Assembly: GCA_023664265.1 (NCBI GenBank)
Contig: JAMPFV010000012.1
Location: 1 to 64,000, forward strand
Reading direction: 5' to 3'
DNA: 64,000 nucleotides
DNA from: Roseburia sp.
GTDB lineage: Bacteria; Bacillota; Clostridia; Lachnospirales; Lachnospiraceae
This document shows, one piece after another, positions 1 to 9,480 of the stretch. The first letter of the stretch is position 1. Each line of letters begins with the position of its first letter. A model generated the notes under the pieces. The model searched no databases and was not told the DNA's origin. It was given only the letters and a program-made list of their open reading frames with translations. Made by a program: the position numbers and the translations under genes.

Positions 1-30
1 AATTTACGGGAAGTAATGGTAAAATATGAG

Positions 31-54
31 CCATAGGCAAATTTGCCTGTGGCT
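31..54. terminator. Near-perfect palindrome upstream of AKR fragment
   Basis: Bases 31-54 form a 24-base inverted repeat (GCCATAGGCAAA paired with TTTGCCTGTGGC, one G-T mismatch). It is followed by A- and T-rich sequence but no clean T-run. It could be the terminator of a gene outside the window or the end of whatever replaced the 5' part of the adjacent aldo/keto reductase. Confidence 0.4.
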
Positions 55-687
55 TGCAAAAAAAATGAAATTTTTTTTATTCCTTACTTGACACAAGCAG
101 ATCTGATGTTGCTCCACCAACCGTTCAATGATTATTATGGTGCATACAGGGCGTTGGAGGATCTGTATGAGGAAGGGATGCTGAAGGCCATCGGCGTTTC
201 CAATTTTTATCCCGACAGGCTGGTAGACCTCGTATCCTTTACAAAGATCCCGCCCATGGTCAACCAGATCGAGACCCATGTCCTGAACCAGCGTGTGGAA
301 GACAACACATGGATGAAGAAATATAAAGTGGCGCACGAGGCATGGGCGCCTTTCGGAGAAGGCCGCGGAGGACTGTTTGACAATAAAGTGTTAAAGGGCA
401 TTGGCGAAAAGTACGGCAAGACCACTGCACAGGTGATGCTGCGCTGGAACATCCAGAGAGGGGTGATCGTACTGCCCAAGTCCACCCATAAGGAAAGAAT
501 GATCCAGAATATAGATGTGTTTGATTTCACGCTGACAGAGGAAGATATGGCGGTGATCGCGGCACTGGACACTAAGACCAGCGCTTTCTTCTCCCACTAT
601 GACCCCAACATGGTGGAGTGGTTCGTGAAGATGGTGGAGGAGAGAAAGACAAAGCACGACAGCAGCAGGGAAAAGAAGAACTGGTAA
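43..687 (+). pseudogene. Aldo/keto reductase, 5'-truncated
   Basis: Family: NADPH-dependent aldo/keto reductases, TIM-barrel enzymes of about 280 residues. The open frame gives 214 residues. Recognisable family sequence begins near base 97 (LMLLHQPF, the strand carrying the catalytic-site His) and continues through IGVSNF, the APFGEG segment and the cofactor-binding LPKS motif to a normal C terminus. The first roughly 100 residues are missing: the TIM-barrel start, the catalytic Asp and Tyr. The sequence before base 97 is AT-rich and unrelated, and the ATG at 43 has no ribosome site. I therefore call it a truncated remnant. A second, differently damaged aldo/keto reductase lies at 2426. Confidence 0.8.
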
Positions 688-734
688 GCTGATGAAACGG
701 ACGCCTCGGTACAGATATTGAGAGGAGAAACAGG

Positions 735-1811
735 ATGAGGAAAGGGATTATATGGCTTATGGCATTTGTTCCGGCTGCGGTACTTAGCGCATGCGGCAGG
801 GAAACGGATACAGTTCCGGCAGAAATGGGGAGTCCGCAGACGCAAATACAGGATACAGCCGATACCGGACAGGGATCAGAAGCGGACGCTGCAATGACAG
901 GGGAAATGGCGCACGATACAGAGGAAAATTTATCCCGTATTCCGGAACTGCCGTTGCAGATCCCGGCAGGGTATGGTTCCCCGGCGTCAGAGCAGGGGAC
1001 GTTGGAGCAGTTGGACTATACGACATATGAGTCCTTTACCTATGAAGAAAAGACAAAACTGCTGACCAAGACGGCTTATGTATATCTGCCTTACGGATAT
1101 TCTGAGGAAACACCGTATAATGTATTTTATTTAATGCATGGCGGATGGTCGAATGAGACGATGTATCTGGGTACCCCGGATAATCCCAGTGTGTTTAAGA
1201 ATATTGTCGATCATGCGATACAGAATGGCGAAATAGAGCCTTTGATAATCGTCTGTCCTACTTATAATAATGAAAATCCCAATGACAGTGATAACTATGG
1301 TCTTGCGCTCAGACTGACGGATAATTATCACAACGAGCTGGTAAATGACCTGATCCCGGCTGTGGAAGGGAAGTACAGCACTTATGCGGAGGGAACGTCT
1401 GCACAGGCATTGGCGGATTCCCGCGATCACCGCGCTTTTGCTGGATTTTCCATGGGTTCTGTCACTACCTGGCATACGTTTGAGTACTGTCTGGATTATT
1501 TCCGCTATTTCTTCCCGTCCAGCGGGGATCTGACATCGGATGGAGAGTATATGGAAAGCATCGTGATAAATTCAGGATACAGCCCGGAAGACTTTTTTAT
1601 CTATGCCATGTCGGGTACGGAGGATTTTGACTATTCCGCGTTTACCCGGCAGATTCAGGCGATGCTGGACGCGCCGGGCGGTATCTTCATCGAGGCGGAT
1701 AATGAAGCGGACGGCAATCTGGCGTACCGGGTGCAGGAAGGAAATTCACATAACGGGGAGGCCGCTATGCAGTATATGTATAATGGGCTGACCTGGCTGT
1801 GGAAGGAGTAA
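735..1811 (+). CDS. Lipoprotein alpha/beta-hydrolase, putative esterase
   Basis: This 358-residue protein has a lipoprotein signal (hydrophobic stretch ending LSAC at residues 17-20), a low-complexity linker to about residue 75, then a PF00756-type esterase domain as in feruloyl/acetyl-xylan esterases. Visible landmarks are YVYLPYGY, the oxyanion motif LMHGG and the nucleophile elbow GFSMGS, with a late His in the GNSHNGE segment as a candidate third triad member. It should be anchored outside the membrane and hydrolyse ester-linked side groups, perhaps on plant polysaccharide; the substrate is inference. The start follows GAGAGGAG with good spacing. It is the only apparently complete enzyme among the broken genes around it. 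Confidence 0.82.
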   Translation: MRKGIIWLMAFVPAAVLSACGRETDTVPAEMGSPQTQIQDTADTGQGSEADAAMTGEMAHDTEENLSRIPELPLQIPAGYGSPASEQGTLEQLDYTTYESFTYEEKTKLLTKTAYVYLPYGYSEETPYNVFYLMHGGWSNETMYLGTPDNPSVFKNIVDHAIQNGEIEPLIIVCPTYNNENPNDSDNYGLALRLTDNYHNELVNDLIPAVEGKYSTYAEGTSAQALADSRDHRAFAGFSMGSVTTWHTFEYCLDYFRYFFPSSGDLTSDGEYMESIVINSGYSPEDFFIYAMSGTEDFDYSAFTRQIQAMLDAPGGIFIEADNEADGNLAYRVQEGNSHNGEAAMQYMYNGLTWLWKE

Positions 1812-1879
1812 GGGATTATCTTTGAGAGAGTTTCACGCCTATGCGAAACCAAACCCTGGGGAAGTTTTAAAAGCTTCCC

Positions 1880-2278
1880 CTATTCATCGATTCGGATCAG
1901 ATTGCTGATATAGGGACGTTTACCGGCGAGCACCTCATCGTAAAATCCCTGTTTCCAATCAATGTATGCTACACTTTCTTCCAGTTCTTTGATGGAAGCG
2001 CGCAAGGACTCCTGCTTTATAGCGAGGAGTTCTTTGCGTTTCGGAATGGTCGATTCCCCCTGCAGGCACAGATCAAGATACTCTTTCATCTCCTGAATGC
2101 TCATACCGCACTTTTTCAGGCAGACAAGATCCTTAATCCATTTTACAGTTCGTTCGTTGAAAATGCGGCGGTTGTTGCTGTCGCGTTTCACATTGGGAAT
2201 GAGGCCTTCATTACAATAGTATTTAAGGGCTTGATAGGTCATATTCGTCTCTTCGCAGACCTGCATCATCGTATACAT
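1880..2278 (-). CDS. MerR-family transcriptional regulator
   Basis: This 132-residue protein has an N-terminal winged-helix MerR domain (YTMMQVCEETNMTYQALKYY, then the NRRIFNERTV segment) and a C-terminal coiled-coil dimer helix from about residue 75. I chose ATG 2278 rather than the longer frame at 2299 because GGGAGGT sits seven bases before it. There is no metal-site cysteine pattern, so it is probably an organic-molecule or redox sensor of the type often found beside aldo/keto reductases. It is divergent from the AKR remnant at 2426. The intergenic region holds a textbook MerR promoter (2331-2361), which it very likely controls. Confidence 0.85.
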   Translation of the reverse strand: MYTMMQVCEETNMTYQALKYYCNEGLIPNVKRDSNNRRIFNERTVKWIKDLVCLKKCGMSIQEMKEYLDLCLQGESTIPKRKELLAIKQESLRASIKELEESVAYIDWKQGFYDEVLAGKRPYISNLIRIDE

Positions 2279-2330
2279 TGGAAATACCTCCCTGTTCACA
2301 CAAAATTCAAACTTTTTTGGGAAAAATCCC

Positions 2331-2361
2331 TTGACCGATAGTTACTATCGGTAGATACAAT
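2331..2361 (+). promoter_or_regulatory. MerR-type promoter with 19-bp spacer and palindrome
   Basis: The -35 box TTGACC (2331-2336) and -10 box TACAAT (2356-2361) are separated by 19 bp, the overlong spacer typical of MerR-activated promoters. A 19-base palindrome ACCGATAGTTACTATCGGT (2334-2352) fills the spacer and should be the operator. It points toward the AKR remnant at 2426. Confidence 0.85.
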
Positions 2362-2425
2362 CGGATTATAGCACAAATAAAATGATGGTGCAAGAAAAAT
2401 TAAGAAAAACGAGGAGAATGTGGTA

Positions 2426-2656
2426 ATGGAATATGTAACATTAAATAACGGAGTCAAAATGCCGGTTCTTGGATACGGTGTATATCAGATATCAAAGCAG
2501 GAAGAAAATTTCAATGTGTTTGATTTCGCATTAAATGAAAAAGAAATGGCGGAAATCCAACGATTGGATGAAGGAAAGAGTCTGTTTGCATCCCACTTGC
2601 ACGATGAAACAGGAGCGTGGCTGCGGGCGGATCCGCCCAGAGAAGCGGATCAGTGA
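2426..2656 (+). pseudogene. Aldo/keto reductase with internal deletion
   Basis: The 76-residue frame starts with a canonical AKR N terminus (LNNGVKMPVLGYGVYQ) and after residue 22 jumps straight to the family's C-terminal segment (NFNVFDFALNEKEMAEI, then a SLFASH tail). About 200 residues, including the catalytic Asp, Tyr, Lys and His, are absent while the frame stays open. The natural start is kept: ATG 2426 with GAGGAG nine bases upstream, behind an intact MerR promoter. The C-terminal part resembles, but is not identical to, the fragment at 43-687, so the two are separate relics. No AKR activity is possible. Confidence 0.85.
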
Positions 2657-2758
2657 AATATCAAGGTATATACCTATGGGTTAAAACTCGTGAACGAAAT
2701 GAGACTTCTGACGGAGGTAAGTTCTTGTTACAATACAATTACCATAAGGAAAGTACAT

Positions 2759-2778
2759 AAGGAACTGTATACAGTTCC
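2759..2778. promoter_or_regulatory. 20-bp perfect palindrome upstream of lipoprotein
   Basis: AGGAACTGTATACAGTTCCT is a perfect palindrome followed by six A residues, 30 bases before the start at 2809. The half-site AAGGAACTG/CAGTTCCTT recurs in the hairpin at 9481-9514. It may be an operator or a leader hairpin. Confidence 0.45.
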
Positions 2779-2808
2779 TAAAAAACAGACAAATGGAGGA
2801 TGAATCAG

Positions 2809-3444
2809 ATGAAAAGAAAAATGATCGCAGCACTCGTGGTATGTAATTTATTGACAATCGGTTTATTATCCGGATGCGGAAACCGGGCGGAGGCTCCCGC
2901 TGAGCCGCCCAGGGAAGTGATCGAGGGCAGCAGTAGTTCGGACGTGTCATCAGAAACGGATGCGCAGGAGAGCGTTGCCGCCGTAGCATCAAACTCCGCA
3001 GCGCCTGATTCCGCAACGGAAAGCAGGGATGGTATGCCGGGTATGACCATGCAGTTTGGCTATAATGGCCCGATTTATAATGTAGTGCTTGAGGAAAATG
3101 ACACGGCATCAACACTTGCAGATTATGCAGCGCGAGGGGAATATAATCTGCCCATTTATACTTATGAAAACTATGAGAATGAAGATGTCCTGCAGTTTTA
3201 TGACATTCCCAGCCGCTATGAGATTCCGGATGATGCGCAGCATTATACGGAAGAAAAAGCAGGAGAGCTTTACTATTCCTATCCGAACAGGGTTATCCTG
3301 TTCTATCAGGATGCGCAGATAGAAGCGGATTATACAAAGGTTGGCACGCTCACGAGTACGGAAGGACTTGTGGATGCTGTGCGCAATAATCAGCCGTTGG
3401 AGGATTGGGATTGTCTGGTGATTCTGGTTCGGGTGGTGGAATAA
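2809..3444 (+). CDS. Lipoprotein with cyclophilin-like domain
   Basis: This 211-residue protein has a lipoprotein signal peptide (lipobox LLSGC, Cys about residue 23), a Ser/Ala/Glu-rich linker to about residue 75 and a C-terminal domain of about 130 residues matching the cyclophilin-like fold family PF18050 (MQFGYNGPIYNVVLEEN, then the LPIYTYENYENEDV and YTKVGTLTS segments). Such proteins are usually encoded beside flavodoxins or oxidoreductases; no enzymatic function is established. ATG 2809 is preferred over 2800 because GGAGG lies nine bases before it. Its stop overlaps the damaged start of the next gene, so the two were probably an operon. Confidence 0.8.
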   Translation: MKRKMIAALVVCNLLTIGLLSGCGNRAEAPAEPPREVIEGSSSSDVSSETDAQESVAAVASNSAAPDSATESRDGMPGMTMQFGYNGPIYNVVLEENDTASTLADYAARGEYNLPIYTYENYENEDVLQFYDIPSRYEIPDDAQHYTEEKAGELYYSYPNRVILFYQDAQIEADYTKVGTLTSTEGLVDAVRNNQPLEDWDCLVILVRVVE

Positions 3445-4045
3445 TGAAAAAAGAAAGTTGTTGATTGGAATTTTCTTATCCATGGCAGTTCTGGCAGGCT
3501 GCGGGGATCGTAACGCGGTCGGAGCCGGAACGGGCGCGGCGACAGACGGAACAGGTATGGCGGCATTGGAGGAAAGCGAAAGCGCAGTGCAGGCGGAGGA
3601 TCAGCCGGAAACCATTGCGTATATTGAGGCAGACAACGCGATCACGGAATTGGAATCCGGGCTCTCAGTTGTCCGTTTTGCGGGGGATGATGGTTTTGGC
3701 GCTTTCTTAGATCAGGGCGGCGCGGCATCAGACCAGGAGGTGTTACAGTATTTGATGGGCATGATGCCTGGCAGTGCGGAAGGACTTTCCTTTGAGGGCA
3801 GCGCTTTTGGGTGCAGCACGATCTCTGTGGAGAATGCGGCGGGGGGCTATTATTTCGGGCGGAATTTTGACTGGAATAGGTGTGATGCCCTGATCGTGGT
3901 CTCTTATCCGGAGGACGGTTATGCCTCTTTTTCCACGGTAAATGTAGATTTTATCAGGCAGGGCGCCGGATTTGCCTCCCACTTGTTAAGTGATGATATG
4001 CTGACGGTCGCCGCGCTCTATGACCTGAATGATGCCCCTGCAGGG
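3444..4045 (+). pseudogene. C45/choloylglycine-hydrolase-like lipoprotein, broken
   Basis: This is the 5' part of a secreted linear-amide C-N hydrolase (Ntn-hydrolase, C45/choloylglycine type). Visible are a lipobox (VLAGC), the nucleophile region FGCSTI and the family signature GRNFDW. It is broken twice. First, ATG 3444 overlaps the upstream stop but runs into a stop after six codons; one extra A in the A-run at 3447-3452 would restore the normal lipoprotein leader, so there is a start-proximal frameshift. Second, at about 4035-4045 the hydrolase ends abruptly (after AALYDLND) and the open frame continues into a tyrosine recombinase. The C-terminal third of the hydrolase is gone. Confidence 0.8.
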
Positions 4046-5467
4046 AAGATGCGGGAGGAACTGGAAGCGTTCATCAGGCACAGGATAGGGAGCGTATCAT
4101 TGATGACGGTCTATGGTGAAAGGCAGTTTTATAAAAAAGTATGCCGTTTCCTGCATAAACGGGCAAAGCGCGTGGAAAGTTTTTGCGACCGGGATGAGGA
4201 AACATGGCTGCGGCAGTTTAAGGGATGGATGCTGTCGGAAGGCATCCCGCTGACATTTGAAAAGCATGGCGTATATGGGAATGTGAGCGTAGGCACCAGC
4301 AGGCTCCTCAATTATTTTATCCAGATACTGGAGTTTACAAGGCAGGACGATACCCAAAAGGATGAAACGGGAAAGGACATATGGGAGCTTGACCGGCTGG
4401 ATATCCCGTTCCATGCGAACCCCATCAAGAATTACAGGACAATCAATTTTACAAAGATACCACAGCCTGGGATACGGGAGGAATTGAAAAAAGGGGTATA
4501 CTTAAACCTCCAGAAAGAGGCAATTGCCTGTGTACAGAAAGAGATGACGGCAATGCGCCGCCTGTCAAAATACCTGGCTGAGAGGCAGAAAGGGGTACAG
4601 TCCTGCCGGGATATCAGCAGGGAGGTGCTGGAGGAATACCTGACATACCTGAAAACAGAAGATATTGAAACAAAGAGTTTCCATGCAGACCTGAACAGGC
4701 TCAGGACCATCCTGGAGAGCATCGGCAAGATGTGCGACTATGGCAACCTGGAGATGCTGTTCCTGAACCGGGATATCCCGCCGGCCCGCCCGTCGGAATT
4801 CAGGGTATATTCCGACAGCGAACTGCAGAGGCTGAACGCCGGGATCGTGAAGCTGGATGAGCAGATTGCCAGGGCGATGGTCATACACCAGATGCTCGGC
4901 ACACGGATCTCCGACACATTGACGCTCCAGACGGACTGCCTGTATGAGAGTGGCGGGGAAACGATCATAAGGATACGCCAGATGAAAACAAAAACCTTTG
5001 AAAAACCAGTGAGCAGTGACCTTGCGGAACTGATCCGCAGGGCGATAGCATATACGGAGGAACGGTACGGACCGACCACATTCATCTTTGTAGACGATAA
5101 GAACCCGGAGAACCCACTGCCGTATAACCGGCTGCAGAACAAGGTAGTGGAGATGATCCATAAGGAGAACCTGCGGGATGACAATGGCAGGCTGTTCGGT
5201 TTCGGAAGCCATATGTACCGGCACTATTACGGGGCAAAGCTGACGGAGATGCACCTGGATGATTTCACCATAGCCAAGCTGCTTGGCCACAGCAGTGTCC
5301 AGAATGTAAAATATTACAGGAAGATGAGCAACCAGACGCTGGCGGATGAAACACGGGCGGTCAGAAATATGCTGTCGGAGATCATCCTGCAGAATCTGGA
5401 CGGATGGGAGGAAGAATATGAGCAAATACGAGAAGATGCTGGAATGCAATCGGAAAGCCAGCAATGA
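4046..5467 (+). CDS. Tn554-like tyrosine recombinase, fused in frame to hydrolase remnant
   Basis: The segment codes for about 470 residues of a phage-integrase-family recombinase resembling the TnpA/TnpB recombinases of Tn554-type transposons. The catalytic set is visible: Arg in GTRISD, Lys in RQMKTK, HMYRH (HxxR), LLGHSS, and the nucleophile Tyr in VKYYRKMS. It has no start of its own. The reading frame enters from the C45 hydrolase fragment, so the N terminus is truncated or it is expressed only as a chimera or from an internal start. The next gene is TnpC-like. A companion upstream recombinase expected in a full Tn554-like element is absent, so the element is incomplete. Confidence 0.8.
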   Translation, partial: KMREELEAFIRHRIGSVSLMTVYGERQFYKKVCRFLHKRAKRVESFCDRDEETWLRQFKGWMLSEGIPLTFEKHGVYGNVSVGTSRLLNYFIQILEFTRQDDTQKDETGKDIWELDRLDIPFHANPIKNYRTINFTKIPQPGIREELKKGVYLNLQKEAIACVQKEMTAMRRLSKYLAERQKGVQSCRDISREVLEEYLTYLKTEDIETKSFHADLNRLRTILESIGKMCDYGNLEMLFLNRDIPPARPSEFRVYSDSELQRLNAGIVKLDEQIARAMVIHQMLGTRISDTLTLQTDCLYESGGETIIRIRQMKTKTFEKPVSSDLAELIRRAIAYTEERYGPTTFIFVDDKNPENPLPYNRLQNKVVEMIHKENLRDDNGRLFGFGSHMYRHYYGAKLTEMHLDDFTIAKLLGHSSVQNVKYYRKMSNQTLADETRAVRNMLSEIILQNLDGWEEEYEQIREDAGMQSESQQ

Positions 5468-5801
5468 GAAGATCGAAAGGGCGAGGAAAGCCATCTTTGA
5501 ACTGATGGATGCGGGGGAAAAGGTTACAGTCCCCAGGCTGATGGAGAAAACAGGGCTTTCAAGGGGCTTTTTCTACAAAAACCAGTCGGTGCGCCAGACG
5601 CTCGACAAGGTGCTGGAACAGCAGGGCGGCGTGAGCCATCCAAGGAAAAACATACTTGACATGGCAATGAACAATGAAATCCAGTCGCTGCAGAAACAGG
5701 TCAGGGCAATGCAGCAGGAAATGGATACCCTGCGGCTGGAAAATGAAAAGCTGAAAAAAGCGCTGGAGCGGAAGAACAGGGAACTGCTCCGAAAACTGTA
5801 A
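5418..5801 (+). CDS. TnpC-like protein (DUF6262)
   Basis: This 127-residue protein starts at ATG 5418, ten bases after GGAGGAAG, overlapping the recombinase end by 50 bases. The N-terminal half looks like a helix-turn-helix (KVTVPRLMEKTGLSRGFFYK) and the C-terminal half is a coiled coil rich in Glu, Lys and Gln. It matches the DUF6262/TnpC accessory proteins that follow the recombinases in Tn554-like transposons, where TnpC affects insertion orientation and efficiency. The reading frame is intact. Confidence 0.8.
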   Translation: MSKYEKMLECNRKASNEKIERARKAIFELMDAGEKVTVPRLMEKTGLSRGFFYKNQSVRQTLDKVLEQQGGVSHPRKNILDMAMNNEIQSLQKQVRAMQQEMDTLRLENEKLKKALERKNRELLRKL

Positions 5802-6084
5802 CATAGCCTTTAAGGGCAGAGGCTGACAGCCAGCATACAAAAAAGTATGCCTGTTGGTCGTTGGCAGAGAGATCTGATTACATATCCTGTATAAATGAAA
5901 GCCAGGGATCACAGAATCTCCGGGGCAGGATAGAAACACACATATAATGAAGAAACAGAAAAATGTCGGAGTATGGCTGCGGTCATGCTTTTTCTTTTGG
6001 AAAATTGACAGAAGAACGGAACACAATACACACTTTTGTATGCCGTTAAAGCCAGTATCTACAAGGGATTGCGGGGAGAGGGTA

Positions 6085-6342
6085 CATTTTACGGATGAGC
6101 CAACGGGCGCTTTGAATAAGGCCAATACGAAGGAAGTTTTGAATCTGTTCACCGGCCTTCACGATGCGGGGCAGACAATTCTTCTGGTAACGCATGATAG
6201 GGAGGCGGCGCTGCGGGGAAACCGTATTTTATATCTGGAGGATGGCAGGGTGATCTCAGAGCTTACCCTGACGGAATACAGGGGAAAAGACGCCGAGCGG
6301 GAGAAAGAACTGAGCGCATGGCTGGAAGGATTAGGGTGGTAG
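6085..6342 (+). pseudogene. ABC transporter ATPase, 3' fragment
   Basis: The last roughly 85 residues of an ABC ATPase of the MacB/LolD type begin in the middle of Walker B (FTDEPTGALN) and continue through the D-loop, the H-loop (LLVTHD) and the usual tail. Walker A, Q-loop and signature motif are absent. The frame opens at ATG 5947, but the leading 46 residues look like transposon-end sequence. The gene directly precedes the FtsX-type permease, so an ABC exporter operon was cut here. Confidence 0.8.
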
Positions 6343-6343
6343 G

Positions 6344-8681
6344 ATGAGCAAATATAAGATGCTGCTGCGGGCCGCCTGGAAACGGCAGAAATTTTCGGTA
6401 CTTGCCTTATTTTTGATGATCACGATCTCCGCTTTGTGCCTTTTTTCAGCGATAACGCTGTATGTCAGTGGAACGGAGGATGTGGAGCGGAAGATGGACC
6501 GGCTCGGGTTCGGCGATTTCACGGTGTGGGTGAGCGGTCAGCCGGAACGGCTGCTTGCGGAAATAGAACAGGCACCGGATGTGGAAAGCGTGATGCTACA
6601 GGATATTGTTTATGCCGGGTATGAAGTCAACGGACACCATTCCGATAATGAAGGGCAGCTGACTGTTTATGATGACAGGGTTCCTTATCGTTTTACGGAT
6701 CGAAATGGAAAGGTCATAGAAATAGCGGAAATTCCGGAAGGGAGCATTTATGTTTCTCCCGCGATGGAAAGTATGTTTGATGTGCGCGTCGGCGATACGA
6801 TCGAGTTTAATCTGTCCCGCACAAATGGCAGGAAGGCTTTTACGGTGGCCGGATATTTTGAGGATGCGTTCATGGGGAGTTCCATGATCGATATGAAAAG
6901 CTTTCTCATAAGCCGCGCGGATTATGAAGCCGTGCTGCAGATGATGGCGGATGCGGCGGCGATCGATGTGCTGGGGAGGAACGGCGCGATGCTCCATATT
7001 TCCAGGGATGAGGCAGGCGGTCTTTCTGATGCGGTGTTTTATGAGCAACTGCAGGAACATACGGAGGTGGCCAGATATACGGAGTTTACCTATCGGAAGG
7101 ATTCTGTTTTAAGCTATATGCTTTTACTGCAGAATATTGTGGCGGGATTTTTGATGATCTTTTCTGTGGTGCTCTTTATCATCTGCCTGATTATGATCAA
7201 GCACAGCCTGACGCTTGTGATCGAGCAGGAAAAGGGCGATATGGCGATCCTGCGGACGATTGGGTTGTCAGGAAACATCCTGCGGAGCGTGTATGCCTCT
7301 TTGTACGACGGAAGCGGTCTGCTGGGACTGCTTTTGGGAGCGGTCTTTTGTGGGAGGGCTGCAAGGCTTATCGCACAGGGGATGGTGACTTCGACAGGTA
7401 TGCTTGTGGAGATAAAGCAGCCGGTATTGCCGCTTTTGGCCGTGTTTGCGGTTTTTATGGCAGTTTTGACGGGGGAGTGTTTTATGGCAGACCGGAAAGA
7501 TCCTGCAGATTGCGCCGATGCAGACGCTGCGGGAGACGAAAAGCACGGTGAGGGTGCATTCCCGGTTTTCCGGGAGCGGGCTGCTTTTCCATATTGCGTA
7601 CAGAGAGGTTCTGGCAGATCGGAAGAAATATATTTCACTGTGCCTGATTGCGGTGATCCTTACGGTTTTTCTCTCTGTGATCGGGCATATGGGAGCGTGG
7701 CTGGGGCCCAACGGCGAAGGGCTTATGAACGCATTCAGTGTGGCGGCGCATGATCTTGGGGTACAGCCATTGAACCAGACGGTTCCCATGGATGAGATCG
7801 AGCGGGTCATCAACTGGTATTCGCCAGTGACAGAAACGTATGAACTTGCCATGCAGAGCGTGACGGTAAACGGACAGGAATATACGGCAAACGTGCTGGA
7901 TGATACAGGATGGTTCCATGTTTTGGGCGGAACTGTCTGCGATGAGGACAGCATTCTGATCACGGATACAGTGGCTGGGGAACTGGATCTGCAGATCGGG
8001 GATACGGTGAGAGTGGCGGCTGGCGGCAGGATGCAGGAATATCAGGTGTCCGGTATTTATCAGTGTGCCAACGGCATGGGGAGCAATATCGGCATGAGCC
8101 TGGAAGGTTACGCGAAGATTGGTGACATCACGGGATATATCTGGTGCAGGCATTACATCCTGGAAGATGGGAATATGCGGGATTACGCATATGATTATCT
8201 GGAAGAGCATTACAGAGGTATTGACGTACACACGAACAGCTGGTCCGGACTCAGCGGTATTGTGTTTGTGATGCACGCGCTGATCGTTCTGCTGTATGTT
8301 GTGACGGCGGTCGTTATTCTAATCACGGTGGCGTTGGTGGCGGGCAAGCTGCTACAGTCGGAAAAGAGCGATATGGCGATTTATAAAAGCCTGGGTCTGC
8401 ATACGGGGAAGCTTCGGATTTCTTTTGCCCTGCGTTTTTTGATCGTGGTATTTGCCGGGGCGGTCTTGGGAGCCGTTGCGTCAGAGATACTGGCGGATCC
8501 TCTGATCGGGGCTGTGTTTAAGAGCTTTGGGATCGGGGAATTTACGGCGGGATTCAGTGTATTGGGCAATGTTATGCCGTTAGTTGTGATACCGGTTTTG
8601 TTTGCACTGTCCGCATGGATTTATTCTGCAAGGCTGTCACGGGTCAGCATTGTGGAATTGATTGCGGAGGATGGGGAGTAG
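6344..8681 (+). pseudogene. FtsX-type ABC permease, frameshifted
   Basis: This was a single permease of about 780 residues. Frame 6344-7497 gives the N-terminal TM helix, a periplasmic-core-like extracellular domain and three TM helices with the FtsX motif (KGDMAILRTIGLSG). The frame is lost between about 7467 and 7500. The rest continues in another frame from about 7495 (KILQIAPMQTLRETK) to 8681, with a second extracellular domain and a second FtsX block (KSDMAIYKSLGL). The duplicated FtsX architecture is that of large lipoprotein or peptide exporters. With its ATPase headless and itself frameshifted, the transporter is dead unless the shift is a sequencing error. Confidence 0.82.
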
Positions 8682-8775
8682 CGGGTGTAACTTACATTTA
8701 ATAATAAGTCCATAAGCTAAAACTTGTTCAATGGAGCATTCCTGTAATTCAGAAATAATGCCAATTTAACACAGA

Positions 8776-9462
8776 ATGACAGTTATTGCCGTACTGCTGT
8801 GCTGTCTCGCTTTTGGGATTTCTGCCTGTGGAAATACGGAATCGGAGCAGGAAACGGAGGAGATTGTCATGGGACAGAATGGTGCAGGGAAGATTTATCT
8901 GCGTTCCTCCACGGTGGGGGATGTGATAAGCGATTTTTATTTTGGGGATTTTGGGCGGCTCCTGTTTCCGGTAGAACGTTCCGTGCCGGAGGATATGACA
9001 TTGGAGGAGCTCAGCAGCAGCGGTGTGTATGTCTGGTATAATAATATAGATTCTGATAAGACCGTGGAAATCATACAAAGTCTGCACGACCAGGCGGTGG
9101 CAGGGGAGCAGGTTTTTTATGATATATATTCTGAGGAGGAAAGGGCGGCTGACCCGTCGAAGGAGGATACCGGCTTGTTTTTCTTTCGGGGGAATCAGGG
9201 CGAAAAATTTGCGGTAATAAACGCGGGGGGCGGATCGGCCGGCGCGCGGATGGCGGCAGCGCTTGGAAACGGAGATGCGCTTTCTCTTTTTGGGAGGGCG
9301 GATCTTCCTCAGGCCACGGCGGTGATTATGCAGTATACGGGCTACACTGCCGTCTCAGAGAAGGATGCGCCGACCTATGTGTGTGTCGGGACAAGCGATG
9401 GGATAGCGAATTGGCGAACCATATACAGTATAAAGAAAGTCAGTGATATAAGGATACAGTGA
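8776..9462 (+). pseudogene. Secreted alpha/beta-hydrolase with internal deletion
   Basis: The 228-residue frame has a lipoprotein-like leader (FGISAC) and matches secreted alpha/beta-hydrolases of gut clostridia: a FFRGN-GEKFAV strand, a Gly-rich oxyanion loop, then GGSAGARMA (nucleophile elbow), IMQYTGYT and the Asp-bearing YVCVGTSDGIANWR. The oxyanion loop (INAGGG) is joined directly to the elbow, so the roughly 70-100 residues normally between them are missing. The C terminus stops soon after SDGI and lacks the catalytic His. There is no ribosome site before ATG 8776, so the 5' end may also be damaged. I infer collapse between short G-rich repeats. Confidence 0.65.
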
Positions 9463-9480
9463 AGGTATCTGAACTGTTCA

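Larger units (their letters stand above)
4046..6080 (+). mobile_element. Remnant of a Tn554-like transposon
   Basis: This block comprises the tyrosine recombinase, the TnpC-like gene and a non-coding tail with a GCATAC/GTATGC hairpin (about 5840-5865). It replaces the 3' end of the C45 hydrolase on the left and the 5' part of an ABC ATPase gene on the right. Exact ends are not visible; the limits are the points where flanking gene homology stops. Loss of material from both flanking genes suggests insertion followed by deletion rather than a clean insertion. Confidence 0.6.
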
